Origin: Bacteroidales bacterium UBA4621
GTDB lineage: Bacteria; Bacteroidota; Bacteroidia; Bacteroidales; Paludibacteraceae
Length of the DNA: 12,535 nt
Reading direction: 5' to 3'
Assembly (NCBI GenBank): GCA_002387325.1
Contig: DGIN01000100.1
Coordinates: 1 to 12,535 of the forward strand
The first letter of the stretch is position 1. Each line of letters starts with the position of its first letter. This document shows positions 1 to 6,979 of the stretch, one piece after another. The translations under genes and the position numbers were made by a program. The notes beneath the pieces were generated by a model, which searched no databases, was not told where the DNA came from, and was given only the letters and a program-made list of their open reading frames with translations.

Positions 1-55
1 CAGAAAAAACTCAACAGAAGACCACGAGAAAAATTGAACTTTTCAACTCCGAAAG

Positions 56-86
56 ATTGCTTTTTCAATTATTTTCCCTAACTTTG
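56..86 (+). promoter_or_regulatory. Candidate upstream promoter of the regulator gene
   Basis: TAACTTTG at 79-86 matches the Bacteroidetes -7 consensus TAnnTTTG. ATTG at 56-59, 19 bases upstream, serves as a -33 element. If used, transcription would begin near 93 and give a leader of about 125 bases before the ATG at 217. It may instead be a weaker second promoter in tandem with the one at 162-193. The call rests on motif match only. Confidence 0.45.
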
Positions 87-161
87 CACAAAATTGCATT
101 TGCTATTGGACAGTACCCTGTCCGGCAAACACAACAGGGCAGTCTCTTTTGTTACGTCTTT

Positions 162-193
162 TTTGTATAATCCGCTTATTCTTTGTACCTTTG
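162..193 (+). promoter_or_regulatory. Promoter of the SusR-like regulator gene
   Basis: TTTG at 162-165 and TACCTTTG at 186-193 are separated by 20 bases, a full match to the Bacteroidetes sigma-ABfr consensus (TTTG, 19-21 bases, TAnnTTTG). Transcription would start near 200, leaving about 17 bases before the ATG at 217. The short leader supports that ATG over the in-frame TTG at 94, which would lie upstream of this transcript. Confidence 0.65.
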
Positions 194-216
194 CCTGCGA
201 TCTAACAGAATGCGCC

Positions 217-1791
217 ATGAAAACCCGTTCACTCTTTTCTTTCCTGCTTCTTTCTCTGTTTTTCCCTCTGCCGACCGCATTGCGCGATGACTTGCGCTTG
301 CTGGACGATGCACTTGCCCGCAAACAGCAATTCGACCAACAGAAAGAGAAACGCATACAGGATCTGGAAGCCCGCCAACCGCTCACTTTTGCTGATGCAC
401 AGCAACTATTCGATGAGTACAAATCGTACAACTACGAGCGGGGCAAGCACTATGCGGATATGCTGGTACAATATGCAGAAGAGAGCGGCGATGTGCGCCA
501 ACTCTATGAAGCCCAATGCGACCAGGTCTTTGCGCTCCTTTCCGCAGGGCTGTTCAAAGAGGGGTATGACCTGCTCCAGTCCATACACATCCCCGCGGGG
601 GACACTCTCGGACAAGTCAATTACCATATCATATCCGCCCGCCTGATGCTTGATATGGCGGTTTATTCAGGGGACAAGTATGCCGACTGGTACCACGCCG
701 AGCAACGCCGGCACTATGAAGAAGCAGCGGCATTGCTTGCACCCAAAGACACGTTTCTATACAACTATTGCAAGGCTTCTGTTGCCGAGTTCGAGGGCAA
801 TTGGCATGGTTCCATAGCCTACCACCAACGCTCTCTCAGGAGCAGCGGTGCTACCCGTCACGATGCGGCTGTGGCATTCTCTTCCATTGCCTTCGCCTAC
901 GAGCAGATGGGCGACCGCGATATGATGATGCACTATAATATCCTTTCCGCCGTTGCTGACATTAGGAGCAGTACCAAAGAGACTATCTCGCTCCGCCGTG
1001 TGGCGCAAACGCTCTATGAGGACGGCAATCTGACGTTGGCTGCCAAATACATACGTGAGGCAAAAGAGGATGCCGAGTTTTACGGTGCACGCCATCGCGA
1101 GATGGAACTGATGCAGATATTGCCTATCATCGATGCAGAGAATGCCAAACTCTTGCAGAGCCAAAACCGGCGTATTCTGGGGTGGGTGATTGTCTCGTTT
1201 GTGTTTCTGCTCGTTACGCTGGCAGTGATGTTTCTGCTCTATCGCCGTATGCGCCAGATACGTGCGGCACGTGCTACTATCGAGGAAATGAATAGCAGTC
1301 TATTAGTGGCAAACCGCCTGAAAGAGGAATATATAGGCACGGCACTCTGTTGGCAGTCGCAGTATTTGGGTGAGATGGAACGCTATCAGCAGATGGTGCG
1401 CAAGCGTATTCAGGAAAAGCGGTACGACGATATTCTTACCATCCCGAAGAATGCGGATGCCCACCGCCAGCGCGAGGAGTTCTACAAGCGTTTCGACGAG
1501 ATGTTCCTCGGCATATTCCCCACTTTCGTCGCCGATTTCAATGCGTTGCTGCGCCCGGGGGAGCAGATTGTTGTCAAGAAAAACGAACTACTCAACACCG
1601 AACTGCGTATATTTGCGCTGCTGCGTCTCGGTGTAACCCATAGCGAGGTCATTGCCCAAGTATTAGACTACAACATCACTACCATTTATACCTATAAAAC
1701 CAAAGTGAAGAGCCGTTCCGACCTCTCTAATGACGAGTTTTTCCGCCGCCTAATGCTTATTCCCTCATTTGCGGCTGATAAAAAGCATTGA
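217..1791 (+). CDS. SusR-like membrane-spanning transcriptional regulator (DUF6377 type)
   Basis: A 524-residue protein, probably the activator of the neighbouring sus-like operon. Residues 1-20 form a signal peptide (MKTRSLFSFLLL...). Residues 20-318 are helical and TPR-like, probably periplasmic, and would sense an oligosaccharide. A membrane helix spans about 320-341, followed by a basic coiled-coil stretch. The C-terminal domain contains a helix-turn-helix-like segment at about 458-499 (TELRIFALLRLG, then IAQVLDYNITTIYTYKTKVK). This order (periplasmic TPR region, one membrane helix, cytoplasmic HTH) is that of DUF6377 proteins and, as I recall, of B. thetaiotaomicron SusR, which activates the starch operon in response to maltose-type sugars. 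It is not a hybrid two-component sensor: no kinase or receiver domain is visible. I start at the ATG at 217 because it gives the signal peptide and sits just after a promoter; an in-frame TTG at 94 would put an unlikely 41-residue extension before it. The ligand and DNA target are inferred from context. Confidence 0.85.
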   Translation: MKTRSLFSFLLLSLFFPLPTALRDDLRLLDDALARKQQFDQQKEKRIQDLEARQPLTFADAQQLFDEYKSYNYERGKHYADMLVQYAEESGDVRQLYEAQCDQVFALLSAGLFKEGYDLLQSIHIPAGDTLGQVNYHIISARLMLDMAVYSGDKYADWYHAEQRRHYEEAAALLAPKDTFLYNYCKASVAEFEGNWHGSIAYHQRSLRSSGATRHDAAVAFSSIAFAYEQMGDRDMMMHYNILSAVADIRSSTKETISLRRVAQTLYEDGNLTLAAKYIREAKEDAEFYGARHREMELMQILPIIDAENAKLLQSQNRRILGWVIVSFVFLLVTLAVMFLLYRRMRQIRAARATIEEMNSSLLVANRLKEEYIGTALCWQSQYLGEMERYQQMVRKRIQEKRYDDILTIPKNADAHRQREEFYKRFDEMFLGIFPTFVADFNALLRPGEQIVVKKNELLNTELRIFALLRLGVTHSEVIAQVLDYNITTIYTYKTKVKSRSDLSNDEFFRRLMLIPSFAADKKH

Positions 1792-1828
1792 TTTTCTATA
1801 GAAATACGGTATATATACCTATAAAACC
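1687..1828. repeat. 15-bp exact direct repeat, one copy in the regulator gene and one after it
   Basis: TATACCTATAAAACC occurs at 1687-1701, inside the HTH-coding part of the regulator gene, and again at 1814-1828, in the gap after its stop codon. The second copy overlaps the palindrome GGTATATATACC (1808-1819). It could be a remnant of a small duplication, a pair of protein-binding sites, or chance in AT-rich DNA. Confidence 0.5.
1808..1819. promoter_or_regulatory. 12-bp palindrome, possible regulator site
   Basis: GGTATATATACC is a perfect palindrome made of overlapping GTATATA and TATATAC half-sites. The same half-sites recur, separated by 7 bases, around the -33 element of susC (1922-1942). 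It lies about 135 bases upstream of the susC -7 box. An upstream activator site is a possibility; AT-rich sequence makes chance palindromes fairly common. Confidence 0.3.
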
Positions 1829-1860
1829 GTTTAGATAAAACGACATGTGTAAAAATATAT

Positions 1861-1895
1861 AATATGCTGATTGTCAGTATATTCAATTTTTATTT
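1861..1895 (+). terminator. Probable intrinsic terminator of the regulator gene
   Basis: AATATGCTGA (1861-1870) pairs with TCAGTATATT (1874-1883) as a 10-bp stem with one G-U pair and a 3-base loop, and TTTTTATTT follows at 1887-1895. An outer pairing of TAAAAAT (1850-1856) with ATTTTTA (1886-1892) is also possible. The stem has low GC, so termination may be partial. It sits about 70 bases after the regulator stop and before the susC promoter, as expected for separate transcription units. Confidence 0.45.
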
Positions 1896-1921
1896 CAATC
1901 AATAATTATTTAGAAAAAATC

Positions 1922-1942
1922 TATATACATTGCGCGTATATA
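1922..1942. promoter_or_regulatory. Inverted repeat across the -33 region of susC, candidate operator or activator site
   Basis: TATATAC (1922-1928) and GTATATA (1936-1942) form a perfect 7-bp inverted repeat with a 7-base spacer that contains the TTG of the -33 element (1930-1932). A dimeric regulator bound here would touch the polymerase contact region. The half-sites also occur in the palindrome at 1808-1819. The identity of the binding protein is not shown by the sequence. Confidence 0.4.
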
Positions 1943-1960
1943 CGATTTGCCGTAATTTTG
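1929..1960 (+). promoter_or_regulatory. Promoter of the susC-led operon
   Basis: ATTG at 1929-1932 and TAATTTTG at 1953-1960, separated by 20 bases, fit the Bacteroidetes promoter consensus. Transcription would start near 1966, giving a leader of about 80 bases before the susC ATG at 2045. I found no comparable promoter between the five downstream genes, so this one probably drives the whole operon. Confidence 0.6.
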
Positions 1961-2013
1961 CAACCGATTTTAGAAACAACCGGTTGCTATTGTCTTGTAT
2001 GTGGTGGCAACCG
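1960..2013 (+). promoter_or_regulatory. susC leader with alternative stem-loops
   Basis: GCAACCG occurs at 1960-1966 and 2007-2013, and its complement CGGTTGC lies between them at 1981-1987. The middle element can pair with either outer copy: a 7-bp stem with a 19-base loop downstream, or a 6-bp stem (1961-1966 with 1981-1986) upstream. The 10-bp palindrome CAACCGGTTG sits at 1977-1986. The upstream copy is at the expected transcription start, so in RNA the downstream hairpin is the more likely one. It could affect mRNA stability or translation of susC, or be a DNA-level site. Confidence 0.4.
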
Positions 2014-2044
2014 CTAATTACTAACCTAACAAAAACAAATCAAC

Positions 2045-5014
2045 ATGAAAAAACATGCTCTCCTTGCGAATGTGTGTATTTTGATTTTGCTTGCATTGTT
2101 CGCTACCCCCCCCACGCAGAGTTGGGCAGAAGCACAGTCTTTGCAAGCCGTTGAGGGTATCGTAAAAGACGCCCAAAACGAACCTCTCATCGGTGCTTCC
2201 GTTATGGTGGAAGGCACTAACACGGGTACCATTACCGACTTTAATGGGCATTATCTTCTCCAAAACGTAGCCGCTACCGCCAAGTTGGTATTCTCGTATG
2301 TCGGCTACACCACCCAAACCATTGCCATCAACGGGCGTAGCAAAGTAGATGTTACCCTCGAAGACGAAAGCCACATGCTCGACCAAGTGGTTGTGATTGG
2401 CTATGGAAGCCTCTCGAAGAAAGAGGTCTCCTCATCTATCGTACAGGTGGAAGCCAAAGACTTCAACCGCGGTGCGATGAACAACCCGATGGAGATGCTC
2501 AACGGTAAGGTGGCCGGTCTGAATGTGGTTACTTCCGCAGCCGCCAACCCGAACTCGAGCAGCGACTTGCAGATCCGCGGTGCGGGTAGTCTGACGGCAA
2601 GCAATAGTCCGCTTGTGGTGATTGATGGTATCGCAGGCGGCGACATCCGCAACATTGCCGCACAGGACATTGAGTCGATTACCGTGCTGAAAGATGCGGG
2701 TTCCGCCGCTATCTATGGTACGCGCGGCGCGAACGGCGTTATCCTCGTTACCACCAAGAAAGGTGCGGGCAACGAGGCGGGCAAGTTCACCGTAACCTAC
2801 GACTCCTATTTCGATTGCAACATTGCCAATGCGCACCCCGACGTGCTTTCCGCGGACGAGTTCCGCCGCAGCCGCCGTGGTACGGACTATGGGGCGGAGA
2901 CCAACTGGTACGACGAGATCATCAAGCCTGCCACCTACGACATCAACCAGTATGTCTCTATCAATGGCGCTACCAACCACGGCTATTATGCTGCTTCGTT
3001 CAACTTCAAGGATGCCAAAGGTTTGGATATCGTCAGCGCACGCCGCGAGTACGGCGGTCGTTTTGCAGCCGAGCAGAAGTTTCTCGGTGACCATCTGGTG
3101 CTTTCGGGAAGCCTGTCCGGCAGACGTGTGAACGAGACATGGGGTGCAGACGACCAAGTGGACAATGCCCTGCAACTCAACCCCACGATGCCCATATATA
3201 ATGCGGACGGGTCGTACTACCAGCCTACGAATGTAACGGGTGCAGTGAACCCTGTAACGCGGTTGAAAGAGACCAAAAGCCAGGGGAAGCGTATGTACCT
3301 GCTCGGCAATGTGGATTTGAAATACAATATCTGGCACAATGAGCACCATAACATCTCGACCAATGTCAACTATGCACTGCAGTACAACGATTTGAAATCG
3401 GACACCTATGCTTCGTCGAAAGCCAACAGCAGTTATTGGGACGGCGTGCGCGGTACGGCTACGCTGCAATACCAGAAATGGCAGACCCACCGTGTGGAAT
3501 GGCTTGCCAACTATGGTATGCACTATGGCGACCACGACCTGAAAGCCGTTGTCGGCTACAGTTGGGAGCGCAGTATCTATGAGCAGATGTATGAGCAGAA
3601 CCGCGATTTTTCCTATGACAATACTCTCTGGAACAATATCGGTGCGGGTTCGTACTTGACCAAAGGACTGGCTAACATAAGCAGTTATATGAATGAGGCG
3701 ACGCTGATCGGTTTCTTCGGACGTATCAACTATAATTATAAAGATATGCTCTTTGCATCGGTAAGTTACCGTCGCGAGGGTAGCACCAAATTCGGCGCAA
3801 ACAACAAGTGGGGTGATTTCCCATCCGCTTCGCTGGCGTGGGAGATTATGAGTTGCGATTTCGCCGCTCCCGCCAAGGAGACGCTTCGCAGCCTCAAACC
3901 CCGTGTATCGTATGGTCTGACCGGTCGTTCCGACTTCGACCCCTATCAGTCGATGGCTACCTACGGCACCAAGGATAGTTATTTTATGGATGGTGAATGG
4001 GTAGTGGGCTATGCGCCTACCGCCAACAGCAACCCGAACCTGCAATGGGAGAAGAATGCCGCACTCAATGTCGGTGTGGATTTCGACCTGTGGGGACGCC
4101 TCCGCGGTAGCGTGGAATACTACAACCGCCAGTCGCAAGACCTACTTTACAACTACTCTGCGCCACAGCCGCCTTTTGTCTATAACAAGATTCTCGTCAA
4201 TGTCGGTACGGTTACCAATCAAGGTGTCGAGGTAGTGCTGAACGGTGATGTTATCAAGCGCAAGGATTTCCTCTGGAATATGAATATCAACTATAGTTGG
4301 GGCAAGACCGTGCTGAGCAAACTCTCCTCCGATGTCTATAAAGCCGACTATCTCGAACTCTATCAGAAAGCGGGTGTGGGTACCAACGAGTACTATTTCC
4401 GCGTGGAAGAGGGCGGCGAGATTGGTCAGTTCTACGGCTATGAAGCCGCAGGCGCGGACGAGAATGGCAACTTGCTTGTACTGGACAACGAGGGCAATGC
4501 GCAACTTGCCAGCCAGGCCGACCTGAGTTGGAAACGCTATATCGGCAACGGCGCACCCAAGCATTTCCTCTCGTGGAACAACACATGGACCTACAAGAAT
4601 TGGGATTTCTCTATGATGTGGCGCGGGGCGTTCGACTTCGACATCTACAACGCCCGCAAATACGGTATGGGCTTGCAGGGTTGCGGCACCGACAATGTAC
4701 TCCGCTCTGCTTACTTGAGCAACGATGGTGTGAAGAGCCACGGCGGTGTTATATCGAGTTACTTCCTCGAGCGCGGCGACTACTTCAAGTTGGATAATAT
4801 CACCATCGGCTACAATGTAGTCGTACCGTCGGCGAAGTATTTCCAAAATATGCGTATCTATGTTACGGCAAAGAACATCGCCACCATTACCAAGTACTCG
4901 GGCAACGACCCCGCAATTGTAACGCAGACAGGTATCACCCCTGGCGTGGATTCGTCGAGTGCCTATCCTACGGCTACCCAACTCGCACTCGGTATTACTC
5001 TTAACCTCAAATAA
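2045..5014 (+). CDS. susC: SusC-like TonB-dependent outer-membrane transporter
   Basis: A 989-residue outer-membrane transporter that imports oligosaccharides using TonB energy and pairs with the SusD-like protein encoded next. A signal peptide covers about residues 1-30, with likely cleavage after AEA. A carboxypeptidase-regulatory-like domain spans about 36-105 (VEGIVKDAQNEPLIGASV). A TonB-box region follows at about 112-121 (LDQVVVIGYG). The plug domain spans about 124-240, with typical motifs NNPMEMLNGKVAGLNV, LQIRGAGSL and SITVLKDAGSAAIYGTRGANG. The rest is a beta barrel ending in the aromatic/hydrophobic strand LALGITLNLK. Length is normal for SusC proteins. The ATG at 2045 follows an A-rich leader and is the only start giving a signal peptide. 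A run of eight C residues (2106-2113) lies in the signal-peptide region (codons 21-23). The alpha-glucan substrate is inferred from the starch-binding and GH13 neighbours, not from SusC itself. Confidence 0.95.
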   Translation: MKKHALLANVCILILLALFATPPTQSWAEAQSLQAVEGIVKDAQNEPLIGASVMVEGTNTGTITDFNGHYLLQNVAATAKLVFSYVGYTTQTIAINGRSKVDVTLEDESHMLDQVVVIGYGSLSKKEVSSSIVQVEAKDFNRGAMNNPMEMLNGKVAGLNVVTSAAANPNSSSDLQIRGAGSLTASNSPLVVIDGIAGGDIRNIAAQDIESITVLKDAGSAAIYGTRGANGVILVTTKKGAGNEAGKFTVTYDSYFDCNIANAHPDVLSADEFRRSRRGTDYGAETNWYDEIIKPATYDINQYVSINGATNHGYYAASFNFKDAKGLDIVSARREYGGRFAAEQKFLGDHLVLSGSLSGRRVNETWGADDQVDNALQLNPTMPIYNADGSYYQPTNVTGAVNPVTRLKETKSQGKRMYLLGNVDLKYNIWHNEHHNISTNVNYALQYNDLKSDTYASSKANSSYWDGVRGTATLQYQKWQTHRVEWLANYGMHYGDHDLKAVVGYSWERSIYEQMYEQNRDFSYDNTLWNNIGAGSYLTKGLANISSYMNEATLIGFFGRINYNYKDMLFASVSYRREGSTKFGANNKWGDFPSASLAWEIMSCDFAAPAKETLRSLKPRVSYGLTGRSDFDPYQSMATYGTKDSYFMDGEWVVGYAPTANSNPNLQWEKNAALNVGVDFDLWGRLRGSVEYYNRQSQDLLYNYSAPQPPFVYNKILVNVGTVTNQGVEVVLNGDVIKRKDFLWNMNINYSWGKTVLSKLSSDVYKADYLELYQKAGVGTNEYYFRVEEGGEIGQFYGYEAAGADENGNLLVLDNEGNAQLASQADLSWKRYIGNGAPKHFLSWNNTWTYKNWDFSMMWRGAFDFDIYNARKYGMGLQGCGTDNVLRSAYLSNDGVKSHGGVISSYFLERGDYFKLDNITIGYNVVVPSAKYFQNMRIYVTAKNIATITKYSGNDPAIVTQTGITPGVDSSSAYPTATQLALGITLNLK
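2106..2113 (+). repeat. 8-C homopolymer tract within the susC signal-peptide region
   Basis: Eight consecutive C bases encode the end of Thr21 plus Pro22 and Pro23, just before the predicted signal-peptidase site. As read, the gene is in frame. Loss or gain of one base would shift the frame within the first 25 codons and abolish the transporter. Such tracts are classic slippage sites. Confidence 0.8.
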
Positions 5015-5025
5015 ATTACTCGATT

Positions 5026-6822
5026 ATGAAAAAGATATTCTATTCTTTGGCGCTTGCCATCGGCATACTTTCTTTGAGCGGTTGCGACCTCAATGAGAAG
5101 AACTACTCCAATATCGACCGCGACATCTATTATCAGAACGAGTCCAGTGTCAAAGGGGCTGTGGCGGCTATCTATGCCCGTGCGGCGTATGGTTTCTGCG
5201 AGTATTTCTATTACCTGCAGGAGTTCTCTGCCGACCAGATTGCATGGCGCACATGGAACGGCGGTCAGTGGGGTTGGGACGAAGGACTGAAATTCGTCCT
5301 CTCGTCGCAGACATGGACTTCCGAATCAAAGATTGTCCTCCAAGCATGGGAGTCGGCATGGACCACTATCGGTATGTGCAACCAACTCATCTCCGACCTC
5401 CAAGCCATCAACCCCTCTTCTATCGGTATGACCGACGAGGCTGTGCGCAGTTACATCGCCGAGGTGCGTACTATCCGTGCATGGGCATACTACAACAATT
5501 TCGAGTTGTGGGGCGGTGCGCTTCCGCTTTGTGTAACCGTCTCCTCCGAGGTGCCGGGCAGTGCTGATGCCGATTTCAATACGGGTTGCCGCAAAGTGTA
5601 TGACTTTATTGCTACCGAATTGGATGAGTCGCTTGCCGACCTCCAGAACAAAGGCGGCAACCGTGTCAGCCCCGCTATGAACCGTATGCTCAAGATGCGT
5701 CTGCTGCTCAATGCGCAGATCTTCATCGGTGAGGAGCACTATACCGACTGCGCCGCACTGGCACAATCGCTCATCAATGGCGACTATGGCACCTACGACA
5801 TCGTTTCCGACTATCGTCAGATCTTCTCGCTCAACAATGCCGACTGCCCTGAGGTGGTCTTCGCTTTCGCCGAGCAGCAGGGACAACTCAACACAGGGTG
5901 GATGCGCAATGTGCCATTTCTGCCCTATAACTACAACGATTTCCTCGATGTCTTCGCTACCAACCAGTCGGCATGGAACTGCGTCTGCCTCACACCGTCC
6001 TACGACAACTCGGGCAACGAAAAAGTCTATCCCGACGGCAAGATGTACGGCGGTACCGATAACCCCGTCTGCTTCCTCGAAGGCAACTACAACGACCGTC
6101 TTGGTGCTGTCTATGAGCGTTTTGAGGACGGCGACATCCGCAAGCAGAGTTATACGTTTGACACCGAGTGGAACGGCGGTATCTTCCTCAAAGGCGAGAT
6201 GAAAAATATCACTACGGGCGAACCCATCCCCGCCGATGCCGACCGCGACGGACAACCGCTTATCTATATCGACCAGGTAGGGCAGTTCGCAGGTACCACC
6301 TCCGACCTCGGACGCTCCCTCGAAACCGTCCAGTCGCCCCGCTGGGGGCAGACCAACTCAGGCTACCGCCTGATGAAATACCCGATGTACCGTGCAGCTA
6401 CGGGCATCGACTACCAGGACATCTCCGAGGTCGAGTTCCGCTGGGCGGAAGTCTATTACACCCTCGCCGAGTGCAAGATGCGTGCAGGTGATTTTGCAGG
6501 TGCGCAAGACCTTGTTAACCATGTCCGCCAACGCTATTTCGCAAGCGCAGGGGCTATGACCGACAAAGCCGCTTCGTGGACACCCGAGCAGTGGATGCTC
6601 CACCAGTGGGGTATCGAATTCCTCAACGAGGGCAGACGCCGCCGCACCGACCTACGCCGCTTCGACCAATTCACGCAAGGGCAGTGGTGGTTCTTCGGAC
6701 GCGCTACCGACGATGCAGGGCAGACCTTCCCTGCCAAACGCGACCGCAAATACGAGTGGTATCCTCTCCCCCAGAGTGCCCTCTCTGTTAACCCCGGTCT
6801 GGTGCAAAACCCGAACTATTGA
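5026..6822 (+). CDS. susD: SusD-like glycan-binding outer-membrane lipoprotein
   Basis: A 598-residue surface lipoprotein of the RagB/SusD family that forms a lid over the SusC barrel and captures glycan. The signal peptide ends in a lipobox, LSGC, with the lipidated Cys at residue 20. The body shows typical SusD features: the N-terminal helical repeat region (ESSVKGAVAAIYAR), an aromatic cluster with W74, W77, W82 and W84, the motif EVRTIRAWAYYN, and the C-terminal part with NEGRRRRTDLRRFDQF and the ending ALSVNPGLVQNPNY. By position and spacing the tryptophan cluster corresponds to the loop that supplies starch-stacking residues in B. thetaiotaomicron SusD; that residue mapping is inferred. 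The gene starts 11 bases after the susC stop, so the two are co-transcribed and probably translationally linked. The start region (ATTATGAAAAAGATATT) is identical over 17 bases to that of the next gene in the operon. Confidence 0.95.
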   Translation: MKKIFYSLALAIGILSLSGCDLNEKNYSNIDRDIYYQNESSVKGAVAAIYARAAYGFCEYFYYLQEFSADQIAWRTWNGGQWGWDEGLKFVLSSQTWTSESKIVLQAWESAWTTIGMCNQLISDLQAINPSSIGMTDEAVRSYIAEVRTIRAWAYYNNFELWGGALPLCVTVSSEVPGSADADFNTGCRKVYDFIATELDESLADLQNKGGNRVSPAMNRMLKMRLLLNAQIFIGEEHYTDCAALAQSLINGDYGTYDIVSDYRQIFSLNNADCPEVVFAFAEQQGQLNTGWMRNVPFLPYNYNDFLDVFATNQSAWNCVCLTPSYDNSGNEKVYPDGKMYGGTDNPVCFLEGNYNDRLGAVYERFEDGDIRKQSYTFDTEWNGGIFLKGEMKNITTGEPIPADADRDGQPLIYIDQVGQFAGTTSDLGRSLETVQSPRWGQTNSGYRLMKYPMYRAATGIDYQDISEVEFRWAEVYYTLAECKMRAGDFAGAQDLVNHVRQRYFASAGAMTDKAASWTPEQWMLHQWGIEFLNEGRRRRTDLRRFDQFTQGQWWFFGRATDDAGQTFPAKRDRKYEWYPLPQSALSVNPGLVQNPNY

Positions 6823-6979
6823 TTGGACAAAGAACGAAGAACCAATCATCTGACAAGTGTATAGCAGGTATAGGTGATTGATAGGTGATTCTGCACCCCA
6901 CCCCATACCGCTACACACCAGAGGACGCGGACGCCTCGTCCGCGGTATCAAAAAACTACCTAAAAAAATGAAACACATT
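6823..6979 (+). promoter_or_regulatory. Structured gap between susD and the CBM lipoprotein gene
   Basis: This 157-base gap contains no promoter match. It holds a tandem direct repeat of ATAGGTGATT (6870-6879 and 6881-6890). CAATCATC (6843-6850) can pair with GGTGATTG (6873-6880) as an 8-bp stem with one G-U pair. A GC-rich hairpin (6926-6944) follows, annotated separately. No U tract follows either structure, so RNA processing or stabilisation fits better than termination. This may set different levels of susC/susD and the downstream genes. Confidence 0.4.
6905..6948. repeat. GC-rich hairpin, possible dispersed intergenic repeat
   Basis: CGCGGACG (6926-6933) and CGTCCGCG (6937-6944) form a perfect 8-bp stem with a 3-base loop. 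An alternative fold pairs ATACCGC (6905-6911) with GCGGTAT (6942-6948) outside a shorter GGACG/CGTCC stem. The element is far richer in GC than the surrounding gap. It is followed by CAAAAAAC rather than a U tract, so it is not a standard terminator. Confidence 0.5.

Noticed and set aside
94..216. TTG-initiated 41-residue extension of the regulator
   Set aside because: The extension places a non-ATG start before the stronger promoter and would bury the signal peptide. The ATG at 217 fits better.
2432..4138. Long minus-strand open frame (568 codons) opposite susC
   Set aside because: It lies entirely antisense to an unmistakable SusC gene and encodes a low-complexity Val/Ile/His-rich sequence with no family features. 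It is a by-product of codon bias.
6878..6979. TTG-initiated upstream start for the CBM lipoprotein
   Set aside because: The extension runs through the direct repeat and GC-rich hairpin and would put 34 residues before a clear lipoprotein signal peptide.
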